Assembly (NCBI GenBank): GCA_963745955.1 | Contig: CAVUZI010000008.1 | Span: 62,001-126,000, forward strand | Origin: Bog-756 sp963745955 | GTDB lineage: Bacteria; Actinomycetota; Acidimicrobiia; Acidimicrobiales; RAAP-2 | Direction of reading: 5' to 3' | DNA: 64,000 bases | In this document: piece by piece, positions 16,728 through 26,594 of the stretch | Position numbering within the stretch: the stretch's first letter is position 1 | How the letters are laid out: each line of letters begins with the position of its first letter | Notes under the pieces: generated by a model | What the model was told of the DNA's origin: nothing | What the model saw: the letters and a program-made list of their open reading frames with translations, nothing else | The model's database searches: none | Translations under genes and position numbers: made by a program

Positions 16728-19700
16728 TCACCGCCGCCCCATGGCCGGGTCCTTGCCGGTGAAGTAGACGGTGTCCTGGGCGTACTTGTTGCCCGTGGTC
16801 CCGAGGTCCTTCTCGGTGCCGGACAGACAGGGGGTGTCGTAGCCGGCGGCCGTCTTCTTGCAGGCGGACAGCTTGTCGACGGTCTTGCCGTTGGGCTTCA
16901 AGAAGTAGACCGTGCCCGTCGGGACCTTCGTGCCGTAGAAGAACTTGACGGTGGCCACGATGGGGTTGAGCTTGCTGGTGTAGAGCGAGAAGTTGCCGAA
17001 CACCTGGATGATGTTGCCCTCGCACTTGGTCGACCCGGTGGGCGGGCACAGGGCCGGCTCGGCCGAGGGGGCCAGGCTCTCGAGGGTCACCGCCACCGGC
17101 GGGGGGCTGATGGTGATGGTGCCCGAGGCGAAGGGGCCGGTCCCAGCCAGTGCCCCCGCCCGCTTCTTGACCTTGATCTTGGCCGTGGGCAGGGTGAGCG
17201 ACACCGAGGCCTTGGCCTTCTTCAGGGTCTTCTTGGTGCTCACGAGGGCGATCCCGGGGGCGGCCACCGCCTTCGTGCCGTTGCCGCTCTCGACCACCAC
17301 CACCTTGATGCCCCCGAGGGTGGTGGCCTCGGTCCCGGCATTGGACGAGCTCACCGTGGCCGAGCCGGTGATGGTGGCGCCATTGGGCAGTCCGTTGGTG
17401 CCCACCAGCACGTCGAGGGTGGCCGAGGCCCCGGCGGCCAGGGTCCCGATCGAACAGGTCAGCTTGCCCGACCCGGCGTTGGCACAGGTGGTGCCCGAGG
17501 CGGCCATGCCGGTGAGGTCGAAGGTGGGGGTGCCGTGGCCGTCGGTGACCCGCACGCTGGCCGCCAGGCCGGTGACCGAGGCCTTGGAGGTGTTGGCGAT
17601 GGTGGCCCCCCACCCGCCGTCGGTGCCCGCGCTGACCTGGTTCTCGAGCGCCGGGGTGGACGGGGGCACCTGGAAGGTGGGGGCGGCCGGGGCCGGCTTG
17701 ACCGTGACCGAGCCGAGGGCGGCCACCCCGGAGGGGGGCGTACAGGAGATGGACTCGGGGGCCGTGGTCGAACCGACCACGGTGACCTCGGCTGAGATGG
17801 CCCCGGGGGTGAGGAAGACCGGCCCGGTCCCCGGACCGGTCTGGAAGGTGACCGGGTTGTAGGTGGTGTCGTAGGTGAACGGGGTGTTGGCCGCCAGGCT
17901 GGCGTGGAGGGGCAGGTCCGAGGCCGAGGCCGACTCGGTGTGGGGGCTGACCGCCCCGCTCGGCGACCCCCCGACCGAGGTGAGGCCGTCGATGGCGGTG
18001 GTCTGGGAGGCGATGGTGAGCGAGGTGGCCCCTTCCCCGATGAAGTCGTTGATCACCGAGGCGGGGATGGTGAGCTGGGCGGCCGGGGCGGTCTGGAAGG
18101 TCCCCCCGGCGTCGATGCTCGAGGGGGGAGCCGGCGATTCGGACACCACCGCCGGGAAGCTGGCCGCCCCGAAACCGGAGACGTCACAGGTGTAGCCGGT
18201 GCCGAGCGAGGCCGTGCCGTGGTGGGTGACCCCGAACAACGACACCGAATAGCTGTCGCCATTCGAGATCGAGCCGAACGGGTGGTACTCGCTGCCGAAG
18301 GTGAAGGTGATCTGGGTGGCCGAGTACGACGAGATGAGCAGCCCGATGCAGCTGGTTCCCTGTCCGGCCTGCCACGAGCGGGTGCTGTCGGAGAAGGAGA
18401 AGTAGTTGCCGTAGTCGTCCCCGGTGTCCGTGGGGGAGCAGGAGGTGGCGGGGGTTCCGCGTCCCGAGGTCGGCCAGCGGTGCCGAATCCGGTCCCCGAC
18501 ACGGTCACCGTCGGGTTGGTGGGGTTGCCCCCGAAGGTGACCCCGTCGATGGTGGGCGTCTCGGAGAACGGGACGGTGCCGTTGTAGGTGGTGCCGAGCA
18601 CGGTCATCTGGAAGCTGTCGCCGGGGGTGAAGACGCCGTACTGGCCGGCGCCGGTCCCGTAGCCGTTGCCGAAGGTGAAGGTGACCTGGGTGTCGGAGTA
18701 CGCAGAGATGATCACCCCGGTGCAGTCATTGGGTCCCACGGACCCTTGTCCAGCTCCCCACCCATCGATAACGTAGAAGTTGTTGGCATAGTCCGAACCG
18801 GTGAGCGAACAGCCTGCAGGGACCGGTGGCAGGAGGTCGGCCTGGACGCCGAACCCGGACCCCGACACGGTCACGGTCGGGTTGGTCAGGGCCCCGGTGA
18901 TGGTGACCGAGGAGATGGTCGGCGTCGGGAGTAGGGGGGAATCGAGCCGTTGTACGTGGAGCCCAGCACGTTCATCTGGAAGCTGTCGCCGTAACTGAGG
19001 GAGCCGTACTGGAAGTTGTTGTCGTCGTTCCCGTAACCGCCTCCGAAGGTGAAGGTCACCTGAGTGGCCGTGTACGACGAGATGGAGACTCCGGTGCAGT
19101 TGCCCATCTGTCCTGCCTCCCACCCATCGGTCAGATCGGAGAAGGAGAAGTTGTCATAGTCCGAGCCGGTGTCGAGGCTCGAGCAGAAGGTCGAGGACGC
19201 CGGTACCCCGAGGTCTGCCTCGTTGCCGAATCCTGAACCGGTGACGGTCATCGTCGGAGCGGTCAGGCTCCCCCCGACGGTGACGGTGGAGATGGAGGGG
19301 TCGAAGGAGGCTCCGTTGGTGTCATATGCACCGGCATCACACGGGTTGGCCCTCGCCGCATCCCGCTGGTCGGTGCTCGGGCACAGAATTCCGTCGGTCA
19401 CCAGGCCGATGGCGGGGCTCCCCGGCTCGAGGGCGACGGTCTGGGTGGGTCCCCCGTTGTTGGCCAGCGACCCGAGGTGGCTGTCAACCGTGCCCGAGCC
19501 GCTGACGCTGGGGGATGTGAACCCACAGGAAGTATCGTCGCCGACGTTGTATCCCTGGTCGGTAAACGACGTGACACCTTCCAGGGAACAGGCGTTGCCC
19601 GAGGAGCTGTCGGCCACGATGGTGGCCCCGATGGTCAGTGGACCTTGATCGTCCTGGATCCCACCGCCGAAGGGTGCGCCGTCGCCCGTCACCGTGCTGT

Positions 19701-20472
19701 TGTCGATCGTGGACGTTCCCTCGCTCGATTGGTCCTCGATGTCGATGCCGCCACCATCGCTGGAGGAGCTGTTGCCCGACACCGTGGAGTTGTCGACAGT
19801 CATGGTGGCGTCGGCGCTCTCGAGGCCACCGCCGTTCTGCCCAGCCGTGTTGGCCGACAAGGTGCTGTCTTCAACCGTGACGGTACCCTGGTTGTCGATG
19901 GCACCTCCGCCGGTCGTCGCCGAGTTCCCCGACAGGGTTGAGCTGGTCACCGTGAGGGTGCCGCTGTTGTAGACGGCACCGCCATCGCTGGCCGAGTTGG
20001 TGGCCAGCGCGCTGTTGCTCACCGTGAGGGTGCCGCTGTTGTTGATGGCACCACCATCGTTTCCGCTCCCGTGCTGAATGGTCAGGCCGGAAATGGTCAC
20101 GGTGCCGCTCGAGACATCGAAAGGCTCCGTGGTTTCTCCGCCATCGACCGCCAGGCTGGTCTGTCCAGGGCCGGTGAGCGTCAGGTCCTGCGAGATCACG
20201 ATCGTCGACGTGAGGTCTATCGTCGAACAGGACGGCGACAGCGCGAACGTGATGGTGTCTCCCGCTCCTGCGCTCGCTATCTCGTTGGGCAAGGAACCGG
20301 ACGTGCTGGGATCACCGGAGCAGTTCGTGACCACGTCGGTCGCCGCCCCGGCCTCTTGGGTGGGCAGTGCCAGCGCTGAAAGGGAAAGGACGCCGGTCAG
20401 CAGCAGTCCGACGGCGCACAGGCTCGACGCCAGGCGTCGTTTGGGATGGTTTGGTCCCGCCAACGCACTCAT
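16728..20472 (-). CDS. Giant secreted beta-helix protein (frameshifted)
   Basis: One ~1250-aa gene if three single-base frame disturbances are ignored. Start ATG 20472 (MSALAGPNHPKRRLASSLCA) with GGAGGCAGGA upstream; signal peptide; then a right-handed beta-helix with GGAINNSG.LTV / GGAVYNSGTLTVTSSTLSGN repeats and a choice-of-anchor-like end (PGSPAIGLVTDGILCPSTDQ). Three ~110-residue tandem units follow (TVTVGGSLTAPTMTVTGSGFG; NPTVTVSGSGFG; NPTVTVSGTGFG), each with a Cys-DY...NF pattern and a SYxATQVTFTFG box. The end is an Ig/DUF11-like region with many Ala/Thr/Gly. Frame changes: a 6-C run near 18937-18942 (seven or four C expected), and extra bases near 18475 and 18459. Net length is 1 base off a multiple of three, in agreement with those three events. 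Confidence 0.7.
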
Positions 20473-20539
20473 TCCTGCCTCCCCGTCCTGCTGTACCCCC
20501 GAAGCGCCCGACAGACAGTCTACTTGGCCGCTGACCCAC

Positions 20540-20645
20540 CCTCTGTTGGCCGCCTCGCCACCGCCGTGATCAGGCGGACTCTGACTCACCGGGCGGCTTC
20601 GTGCCAGCCGCCCAGAGCGATGCACGTTGAAGCGGCCAACAGAGG
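20540..20645. repeat. Nested inverted repeat between two secreted-protein genes
   Basis: CCTCTGTTGGCCGC (20540-20553) and GCGGCCAACAGAGG (20632-20645) are a perfect 14-bp inverted repeat 78 bp apart. Inside it, GGGCGGCT (20591-20598) and AGCCGCCC (20606-20613) form a second perfect stem with a 7-base loop. The element lies just upstream of the giant secreted gene and 12 bp downstream of the next gene's stop. No target-site duplication is evident. Confidence 0.7.
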
Positions 20646-20657
20646 AGGTTCAAACTG

Positions 20658-22004
20658 TCATGACGCATCGAACACTGGCGTCGTCACTCGGATGAAGTGG
20701 TTGGTGTTCAATCCGGAGACAGTGACCGTGCTGGGGGTCAACCACACGCCGTATGTGTTGTCGAAAATCTTGTTGTGGGCGACGACGAAACTGTACGGGG
20801 TGGCATCTGACCAGATGAGGATCCCCGTCGTCTCATCGGAAATCGGGGTCGTATCAGTGCCATCGGCGAGGTCGACATTGTTCTCGCCGATGGTGTTGTG
20901 CACGAACACATTGCCGTTGACATAGGCGTTCGCCTGGTGGCTGTGCACTGAGATCCCAGAGAGCCCGTTCCCTTCGATGAAGTTGCCGGCCACGAGATTG
21001 TCGTAGGAAGCGGTATAGCTTTCCGGTGCGAAGACCCCGATTCCGGCTCCGTACCCTTCAACTCCGTTGTCGATCGACCGGTTGTCGATGATCTTGTTGT
21101 TGTAGACGCCGCCGAACGACGGGTCGAGGTCTCCGGTGGCCGGATTCAATCCGAGGTTATGGCTCGGGATGGTGATACCGCAGTCCTTGGTGTTGTCGGC
21201 GACATAGTTTCCCTGCACGAGATTGTCGTGGTTCGGTCCGAATTCGTCGGTCAGAAGGATCCCACCTGCATTGGCGACCGACTTGTTGTCGATGACCTTT
21301 GAGTAGGCAACGCTCATGAGGTGGATTCCCTCGCCACAATCGGATCCGCCGTTCGGTGTGCACGAGAGGTAGGGGGAGGCCTCATTGTTGAATCCGAGGT
21401 CGTTCCCGGTGACGTCATTGTTCGCGATCGTGACATTGGTGATCGGCGTGCCGGTGTGAAGCGCCATCCCGCCGACCGTTGCAGCCACCGGATCCGGATT
21501 GACGGCCAAGATCCCTTCGCCTTCGGCGCCTTCCACGGTGAATCCCTCGACCGTCACGTTGGAGGACTCGATCGTGATGCCGTTGTAGGGTGCTTGACCG
21601 AGGATGGCCCCGGTGGGAGCTCCGGGAAGTCCGCTGGCGTTGATGACGGCGCTCTGGCCGATGAGCGTCAACGCCTTCGTGATGACCACGTCTTCGGTAT
21701 AGGTGCCTGGGCAGACGACCACCTTGTCGCCGGGGTTGGCGGCCGCGACCGCTGAGTCGATGGTCGTGTACTGGGCGCGCCGGCAATTCCATCTCTTGCC
21801 AATGCCCCAGCCCCCGCCACCGTGATTGTGACCATGAGCGGACGACGACTGGGCGGGCTGATTCGAAACAACCAGGGTCTGAGTGAAGCCGCCACCACCG
21901 CCCCCATGGGTGTGGGCCTCCGCCGGTGCGGCTACGACGGCGATTGCCGCGGTGGCCAACCCGACCGCGGCGATTCCTTGGACGATTCTGGTCTTGATCG
22001 GCAT
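20658..22004 (-). CDS. Secreted right-handed beta-helix (NosD-like) protein
   Basis: About 448 aa from ATG 22004 (MPIKTRIVQGIAAVG), preceded by GAGGAG. Signal peptide, a His/Gly-rich stretch (HTHGGGGGGF; GHNHGGGGWG), then CPGTYTEDVVITKALTLIGQ and ~15 parallel beta-helix coils (ITNVTIANNDVTGNDLGFNN; VIDNKSVANAGGILLTDEFG; DNTKDCGITIPSHNLGLNPA). The fold is that of NosD/pectate-lyase-like polysaccharide-binding or lyase proteins; no catalytic set is identifiable. The His-rich N-terminus could bind metal, an inference. It follows the giant gene on the same strand, transcribed towards it, separated by the nested inverted repeat. Confidence 0.8.
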   Translation of the reverse strand: MPIKTRIVQGIAAVGLATAAIAVVAAPAEAHTHGGGGGGFTQTLVVSNQPAQSSSAHGHNHGGGGWGIGKRWNCRRAQYTTIDSAVAAANPGDKVVVCPGTYTEDVVITKALTLIGQSAVINASGLPGAPTGAILGQAPYNGITIESSNVTVEGFTVEGAEGEGILAVNPDPVAATVGGMALHTGTPITNVTIANNDVTGNDLGFNNEASPYLSCTPNGGSDCGEGIHLMSVAYSKVIDNKSVANAGGILLTDEFGPNHDNLVQGNYVADNTKDCGITIPSHNLGLNPATGDLDPSFGGVYNNKIIDNRSIDNGVEGYGAGIGVFAPESYTASYDNLVAGNFIEGNGLSGISVHSHQANAYVNGNVFVHNTIGENNVDLADGTDTTPISDETTGILIWSDATPYSFVVAHNKIFDNTYGVWLTPSTVTVSGLNTNHFIRVTTPVFDAS

Positions 22005-22215
22005 AACTCTCCTCGGGGGCATTCGGTTTGGAGCAGGCCCGCCATCTTCCGCCAGTCAGACTGGTTCAACTGGATCCGACTTTCAAGCGTCATCACTGTG
22101 CGCGTTCGGCCACACTCAAATGGTGAGAAGTTCCTGGTCCAGGGGCCGAAAGAAATCGATCGTGGACCCCGATTCGCAGCCGGCAATCCCTGAGCCCCCG
22201 ATATCGGACCCAAGG

Positions 22216-22251
22216 GCGGCCCTCTACTCCGCTAAGAGAGAGGGTTGCCGC
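22216..22251 (-). terminator. Stem-loop downstream of the anti-sigma gene
   Basis: GCGG-CCCTCT (22216-22225) pairs with AGAGGG (22239-22244) and, after a small bulge, CCGC (22248-22251). It lies between the first anti-sigma gene and the beta-helix gene and could end the SigF-region transcript. Confidence 0.4.
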
Positions 22252-22399
22252 TGAGCCGAGGGGCAGGTGCTCAGTGGCATCGAATCCGGCTCGAGGTGTC
22301 GGAGCCTGTCAGCGGATTCGCTTGCCCCCTCTATACCCCGGCTCTCCCGGACGAAACTTCCTTGTTGCGGAGCCCCGATCCAACAGAGGGCCGTGGGGT

Positions 22400-22996
22400 T
22401 CAGGCCACCGAGGGTCGTATCCAGCTGCAGGAACACGGATGCTCGTGGCCCGCCGCCGCCTGGCCGGGGTACCCGTCGGGCGCTGCATCCGCACCCGCGC
22501 AGCCGGATGGATCAGATTCTTGACGCATGGTCGGGCTGGTGGGCGACGCCTGCCCGGACCGCTGGTGTGCCTTCCGGCGGGTCGCTTCCGGGGTCGTGGG
22601 ATCGTCGCTGTCGAGCAACCTGGCCGGACCCACGCGGACCTCGTACCAGACGGTCTTGCCCCTGTCATCGTCTCTGTCGATGATGCCCCACTCGTCGGAC
22701 AGCTCCCTGACGATCTGGAGTCCTCTGCCGTGGGGCTCACTGACCGAAGGCATTTGCAGTTCCGGCTCACCCCCTCCGAGGTCGGCCACCTCAACGCGCA
22801 GTTTCGACTTCGTTCGCTCGATGGTGACTTCGAATCCGGTGGTGGCATGCACGATGGCATTGGTGGCCAGCTCGGACACCATCAAGACAGCTGCTTCCTG
22901 TATATCGGTGGGGAGGTCGGTCAGGGTATCCCCGACGAATCGCCTACTCGCGGCTACCGAGGTCGGATCCATGCTGAACGATCGCCGAAGGGTCAT
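22400..22996 (-). CDS. Anti-sigma factor kinase, RsbW/SpoIIAB-like (pair 1)
   Basis: A 198-aa protein with a GHKL ATPase domain: N box ELATNAIVHA (42-51), G1 box DLGGGEP (72-78), G2 box HGRGLQIV (89-96). In this family the protein binds the sigma factor when its STAS partner is phosphorylated and phosphorylates that partner. The start overlaps the stop of the STAS gene by 4 bp (ATGA). Residues after ~125 (many Thr, Ser, Pro, Arg) are an unusual low-complexity tail not found in RsbW and of unknown role; the tail could be a later extension or a frame artefact. Confidence 0.8.
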   Translation of the reverse strand: MTLRRSFSMDPTSVAASRRFVGDTLTDLPTDIQEAAVLMVSELATNAIVHATTGFEVTIERTKSKLRVEVADLGGGEPELQMPSVSEPHGRGLQIVRELSDEWGIIDRDDDRGKTVWYEVRVGPARLLDSDDPTTPEATRRKAHQRSGQASPTSPTMRQESDPSGCAGADAAPDGYPGQAAAGHEHPCSCSWIRPSVA

Positions 22997-23316
22997 GGCT
23001 GGAGCCCGAGTATCTGATCGAGCCCCGTCGCTTCGATCACCCTGCGTACGATCGGCGTGGCATTGACAACCTCGACAGAATCCACCCGCCTCGACACCTG
23101 CAGCATCAAGGCGATCCCCGAACTGTCCATGAAGGTCAGACGTTCCAGATCGAACACCACCCGCCGTGGATTGCTGGCGAAGAGCTCGGAGATGAACTCC
23201 TTCACGCCATCGACACTGCCGATGTCGAGCTCCCCGGCGAGGAAGAGCGTGAGCCCACCGGTGGGATCAAGGGTGCCATTGACCGAGGCCGTCACGCTGT
23301 CATCTAGTTCCGTCAT
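22993..23316 (-). CDS. STAS anti-sigma factor antagonist (RsbV-like, pair 1)
   Basis: A 107-aa STAS-domain protein started at ATG 23316 (MTELDDSVTASVNG). The core is GLTLFLAGELDIGSVDGVKE then VVFDLERLTFMDSSGIALML; the DSSG loop contains the Ser that the partner kinase phosphorylates (position about 65-66). Unphosphorylated protein should capture the anti-sigma factor and free the sigma factor. It is translationally coupled to the kinase gene (ATGA overlap). About 145 bp lies between it and the sigma gene stop, giving room for its own promoter, with a possible TACTAT -10 at about 23425-23430 on this strand. Confidence 0.85.
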   Translation of the reverse strand: MTELDDSVTASVNGTLDPTGGLTLFLAGELDIGSVDGVKEFISELFASNPRRVVFDLERLTFMDSSGIALMLQVSRRVDSVEVVNATPIVRRVIEATGLDQILGLQP

Positions 23317-23461
23317 TGCTGCCCCAGGATGGACTTGTCGTCTAGGGATCTCTTGGGAGCCAACTCCGCCGAACCGCCTCTTCCTTCGCTCACCAGAGGC
23401 AGTGGATACTTTCCGGCACAATTGACATAGTAGCTCACGCCCCTGTTGGGCAACCGGGCTC

Positions 23462-24199
23462 TCATTCGAATGCCTTCCTCAGCGCGGCCAGACTGTCGGC
23501 CAGTAGCCGCGACACATGCATCTGGCTCACCCCGACGCGATCCGCGATCTCCGATTGGGTGAGTCCGTCTACGAACCGGAGGCTGAGAATTGTTCGCTGT
23601 CTTTCGGACAGGTCGGCAAGCGATATCGCCAGTGCCAGTCGGTCCTCGGCCCCATCGAAGCCGGCATCGACATCGCCCAGGCGGTCGAGGATGGTGCCCT
23701 CTTTGCGATCTTGCGCATCTATCGAAGTGAGGTGGTAGCTCTTTCCAGCCTCGAGCGCTTCGAGGACGGCCTCCTCGGTGACGCCGATCGACGCTGCCAT
23801 TTCGGTGATGGTGGGCGGTCTGCCCAGGTCATGGGCGAGGGATTCGATGGCCGGTCCAATTTCGAGGTAGAGCTCCTGGATGCGACGGGGTGCCCGGATG
23901 GCCCAGCCGCGGTCCCGAAAGTGGCGTTTGAGCTCACCGACAACCGTGCGGGTGGCGAAGCTGCTGAACTCGACGCCGCGGTCAGGATCGAAGCGATCGA
24001 CTGACTTGACAAGAGCCAGGGAAGCCACCTGGACGAGATCGTCATAGGGTTCCCCACGACTGACGAATCGGCGGGCCAACTGATGCGCCAACCCCAGATG
24101 GGATTCCACCAGCTCGTTGCGGAGCCGCTCGTCGCGTGTATGGGCGAATTCGACGAACTCTTCCCGAGTCGACCTTGGGGGCCGCTCCGGTGGGCTCAT
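23462..24199 (-). CDS. SigB/SigF/SigG-type RNA polymerase sigma factor
   Basis: A 245-aa stress/development sigma factor. Region 2: HLGLAHQLARRF then YDDLVQVASLALVKSVDRFD and FSSFATRTVVGELKRHFRD. Region 3: MTE/TITEMAASIGVTEEAVLE; region 4: LSERQRTILSLRFVDGL, LTQSEIADRVGVSQMHVSRL. This is the SigF subgroup that partner-switching circuits control. The start TGATG overlaps the upstream anti-sigma gene stop by one base, so the sigma factor is made with its own inhibitor. STAS and kinase genes lie on both sides, giving a double-gated circuit. Confidence 0.92.
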   Translation of the reverse strand: MSPPERPPRSTREEFVEFAHTRDERLRNELVESHLGLAHQLARRFVSRGEPYDDLVQVASLALVKSVDRFDPDRGVEFSSFATRTVVGELKRHFRDRGWAIRAPRRIQELYLEIGPAIESLAHDLGRPPTITEMAASIGVTEEAVLEALEAGKSYHLTSIDAQDRKEGTILDRLGDVDAGFDGAEDRLALAISLADLSERQRTILSLRFVDGLTQSEIADRVGVSQMHVSRLLADSLAALRKAFE

Positions 24200-24591
24200 C
24201 AGGCTCGTTGGCGGGCCCGCCGCTTGCGCAACCAGGCCCGCGGCAGACCGTCTCGGTGATCGTTGCCGTGTTCGTCGACGAGTGCATCGAGGATCCGCTC
24301 GGATAGGCCTTCAGTCGGAGGAACCGATTGTTCTTCGACGGTGCCACCTGGGATCGGCTGATACGTGCACGACACCTCAACCGTGTCGTCGTCCTGGGTG
24401 AACCGGAGAGCCAGCGTGCCATTGGTGCGCTCGTGGACCAGTGAGATGCACAGCTCGTCGACCGCCAGTTTGAGGTCCTCGATCTCCTCGACGTCGAAGC
24501 CGGCGCGGGTGGCCACCGTCGACGCCGCCAGTCGGGCCAGCACCACCAGGTCCGCCATGACCGGAAAGCTCAGTTCCACAATGTCTGTCAT
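24199..24591 (-). CDS. Anti-sigma factor kinase-like ATPase (pair 2)
   Basis: A 130-aa protein started at ATG 24591 (MTDIVELSFPVMADLVVLAR), ribosome site GGTGA. N-box-like LKLAVDELCISLV is visible; the G1/G2 boxes are reduced (LRFTQDDDTVEVSCTY; no clear GRG loop). So ATP binding may be weak or lost, and it may act as a pure anti-sigma binder. That is an interpretation, and a GHKL search is needed. The stop overlaps the sigma factor start, as expected for an rsbW-sigB/sigF pair, which makes it the more direct partner of the sigma factor than the first kinase. Confidence 0.7.
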   Translation of the reverse strand: MTDIVELSFPVMADLVVLARLAASTVATRAGFDVEEIEDLKLAVDELCISLVHERTNGTLALRFTQDDDTVEVSCTYQPIPGGTVEEQSVPPTEGLSERILDALVDEHGNDHRDGLPRAWLRKRRARQRA

Positions 24592-24625
24592 CGGGTCACC
24601 CCATCCACTCCTGTAACCGGTTCGC

Positions 24626-24967
24626 TTATCCAGCGAGCGCTTCCTCGCGGGAGGTTCGGATTGCGAAGATCTCGGTGAGGCCGGTGATCTTGAAGACTTT
24701 GAGGATCCTCGGCTCAGAGACAACGATTCGCATCATCTGCCCCTCGGTTTCGGCCCGATTCGATGCCTCGATCAGCACTCCCAGAGCCGTTGAGTCGATG
24801 AATGTGACCTGGAGGAGGTCCACCACCAGCAACGACGGCCCCGAGGCAGTGGCTTCGTGCAGGCCGTCGCGGAGTTCGGGGGCCGTTGCACTGTCTATCT
24901 CGCCGACCACCGAGACCACGGAATACTGCTCGCCACTCTCAACCGAAACGGTGAATGTGTGTTCCAT
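24626..24967 (-). CDS. STAS anti-sigma factor antagonist (pair 2)
   Basis: A 113-aa STAS protein from ATG 24967 (MEHTFTVSVESGEQYSVVSV) with GAGAGGG upstream. VVGEIDSATAPELRDGLHEA and LLVVDLLQVTFIDSTALGVL give the STAS fold; the DST motif carries the probable phospho-acceptor. It is the first gene of a four-gene run (STAS, kinase-like, sigma, then STAS-kinase), with 34 bp between it and the next gene. Upstream 24968-25399 contains no gene I can support. Confidence 0.85.
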   Translation of the reverse strand: MEHTFTVSVESGEQYSVVSVVGEIDSATAPELRDGLHEATASGPSLLVVDLLQVTFIDSTALGVLIEASNRAETEGQMMRIVVSEPRILKVFKITGLTEIFAIRTSREEALAG

Positions 24968-25399
24968 GTGCCCTCTCTTCTGGTCGGAACCGGGCCCGCA
25001 TGTCCCTCGCAGACCCAATCTCAGTAAAACCGCAGGTCACCTGGCCCTCAAACGTACTTCAGAGAATACTGCGCTGTGGACCGCTCGGAAACGGGTCCCA
25101 CATCAGGTCAGGCGCGTTTCGCCGGCGCCGCAGATTGCGGGGGCGCCCAGTTCATCTCGACTCCCGACCCCGGGCGGGAGCCCCAGACCCAGAAGTGGGG
25201 CAACCTGTCCGTGTTCGGCTCCCACAGCAGAGGGCGCTGTCGGAGCCGACTGGTCGGAATCGGCTGGGGGCAGTGGGGACCGGTCCCGTTTGCCGGGATC
25301 TCCGACGGGGCCCGCTCGAGATGCGGGGGATCTCCGAACCGCTCCGCCGTCGGCTGAGCGGAACCGGTGAACCGCGGAACCGGTGGACCAGGCTCTGCC

Positions 25400-26029
25400 T
25401 CAGGTCTTCGGCGCAAACGAAGCGCTGAACACGTTTCCCGGTCCTGGGATCACCTCGTTGAGGACCGTCGTCGCCAACCCGCAATTCTGGAGGGGCGGGA
25501 TGGTGTACGTGCCGGAGAATTTCGAGGCTCCGCTGAATGAGAACTTCCCACTGAAGGTCACCGACACCGGCGTCGACGTTCCGCAGTCGTTGCCCACCAG
25601 GTTCACCGGAAGCCCGAGCGGCTTCACGGAGGTGACCAGGACGTTGAAGGTTGATGTCGCGGTGACTTTCAATGCCGAGAGGTTCACCTTTCCGGTGACG
25701 GGCTTTGTCTCAGCCAGCTTGAAGGTCGCCGTGGCCAGACCGATTCCCCCCAGGCTCACCGTGGTGGACGCAGGCGGGAGGCTCAACACTCCGCGCAGGA
25801 CGAAGTTGTCGAGATTGAGAGATCCCTTGAAGGTGCCCGGGGGCACCGTGACCGTTTCCTTCAGCTTCGCCAGCGTGGTCGTCGCCTTGACGACGTAATC
25901 GATCGGATAGAGATCGCCGCTGCTATTCGAGGTTGCAGCAGTGGCCACGGACGTTGACGCCGCGATCGATGAGAAGAGCGCAATGAATAGGACACAACCA
26001 ATTGCGATCGCCTGCAACCGCACCCTCAT
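25400..26029 (-). CDS. Secreted beta-sheet protein of unknown function
   Basis: A 209-aa protein with a signal peptide (RVRLQAIAIGCVLFIALFSS). The mature part has regular alternating hydrophobic beta strands (VTVPPGTFKGSLNLDNFVLR; VTGKVNLSALKVTATSTFNV; VTFSGKFSFSGASKFSGTYT) and two cysteines (GNDCG, QNCG) that could form a disulfide. It looks like a Thr/Ser-rich extracellular beta-sandwich. No named family is recognised. It sits alone, with 432 bp on its 3' side before the sigma cluster and ~1 kb on its 5' side. Confidence 0.6.
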   Translation of the reverse strand: MRVRLQAIAIGCVLFIALFSSIAASTSVATAATSNSSGDLYPIDYVVKATTTLAKLKETVTVPPGTFKGSLNLDNFVLRGVLSLPPASTTVSLGGIGLATATFKLAETKPVTGKVNLSALKVTATSTFNVLVTSVKPLGLPVNLVGNDCGTSTPVSVTFSGKFSFSGASKFSGTYTIPPLQNCGLATTVLNEVIPGPGNVFSASFAPKT

Positions 26030-26561
26030 GGTCTCCTCCGATGTTCGCTGTCTTGCTCGCTGCGCCCCGGCTGTGCCTCAGCCGCAGGCGGATCGACGTA
26101 TCTCTGCGTCACACCTATGAACTCCGAGTTCGCCGAGCCCATCGAATTCACGTGGGGACCGATCGGGGTCCTGCTGCAACAGGGGGTGCGGGCCAGGCCG
26201 GGAGCCAGGCGGCGGGACCTGGCTCGACCGGCCGGACAGCAGAAGCCCATGCGTGGCGACGAGACCTGGCTGGCGTCCGTCCTACCCGTCGGCAGCGTGG
26301 GAGGGTGCCGGCACAGAGGCAAGCTGGACACACCTCCGAGCCGGGAGTGGAATCCGAACCAGCGTTTGAACACGAGTGCATGGGCACCCAATGCCAATAC
26401 CCGGGGTCAGGACCCGGCAAACCTCTTTGTCGATCGATCCGGCCATGAGGCGCCCCGACGCTCGAAGTGAGATTTGATGTTTGGGACCTGTGGCTCCGGG
26501 TATCGCTCGATGGCCCTTTCGGAAGAGAAGGATGCCGCTTTCCTTTCTGACATGGGCTTGT

Positions 26562-26594
26562 GCGCCGGTCCCTTCCACAGCAAGGGACCGGCGC
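26562..26594. terminator. 13-bp perfect hairpin
   Basis: GCGCCGGTCCCTT (26562-26574) and AAGGGACCGGCGC (26582-26594) around CCACAGC. It is isolated in the gene-poor stretch, so its transcript is not defined. It may be a terminator or a remnant stem. Confidence 0.5.
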
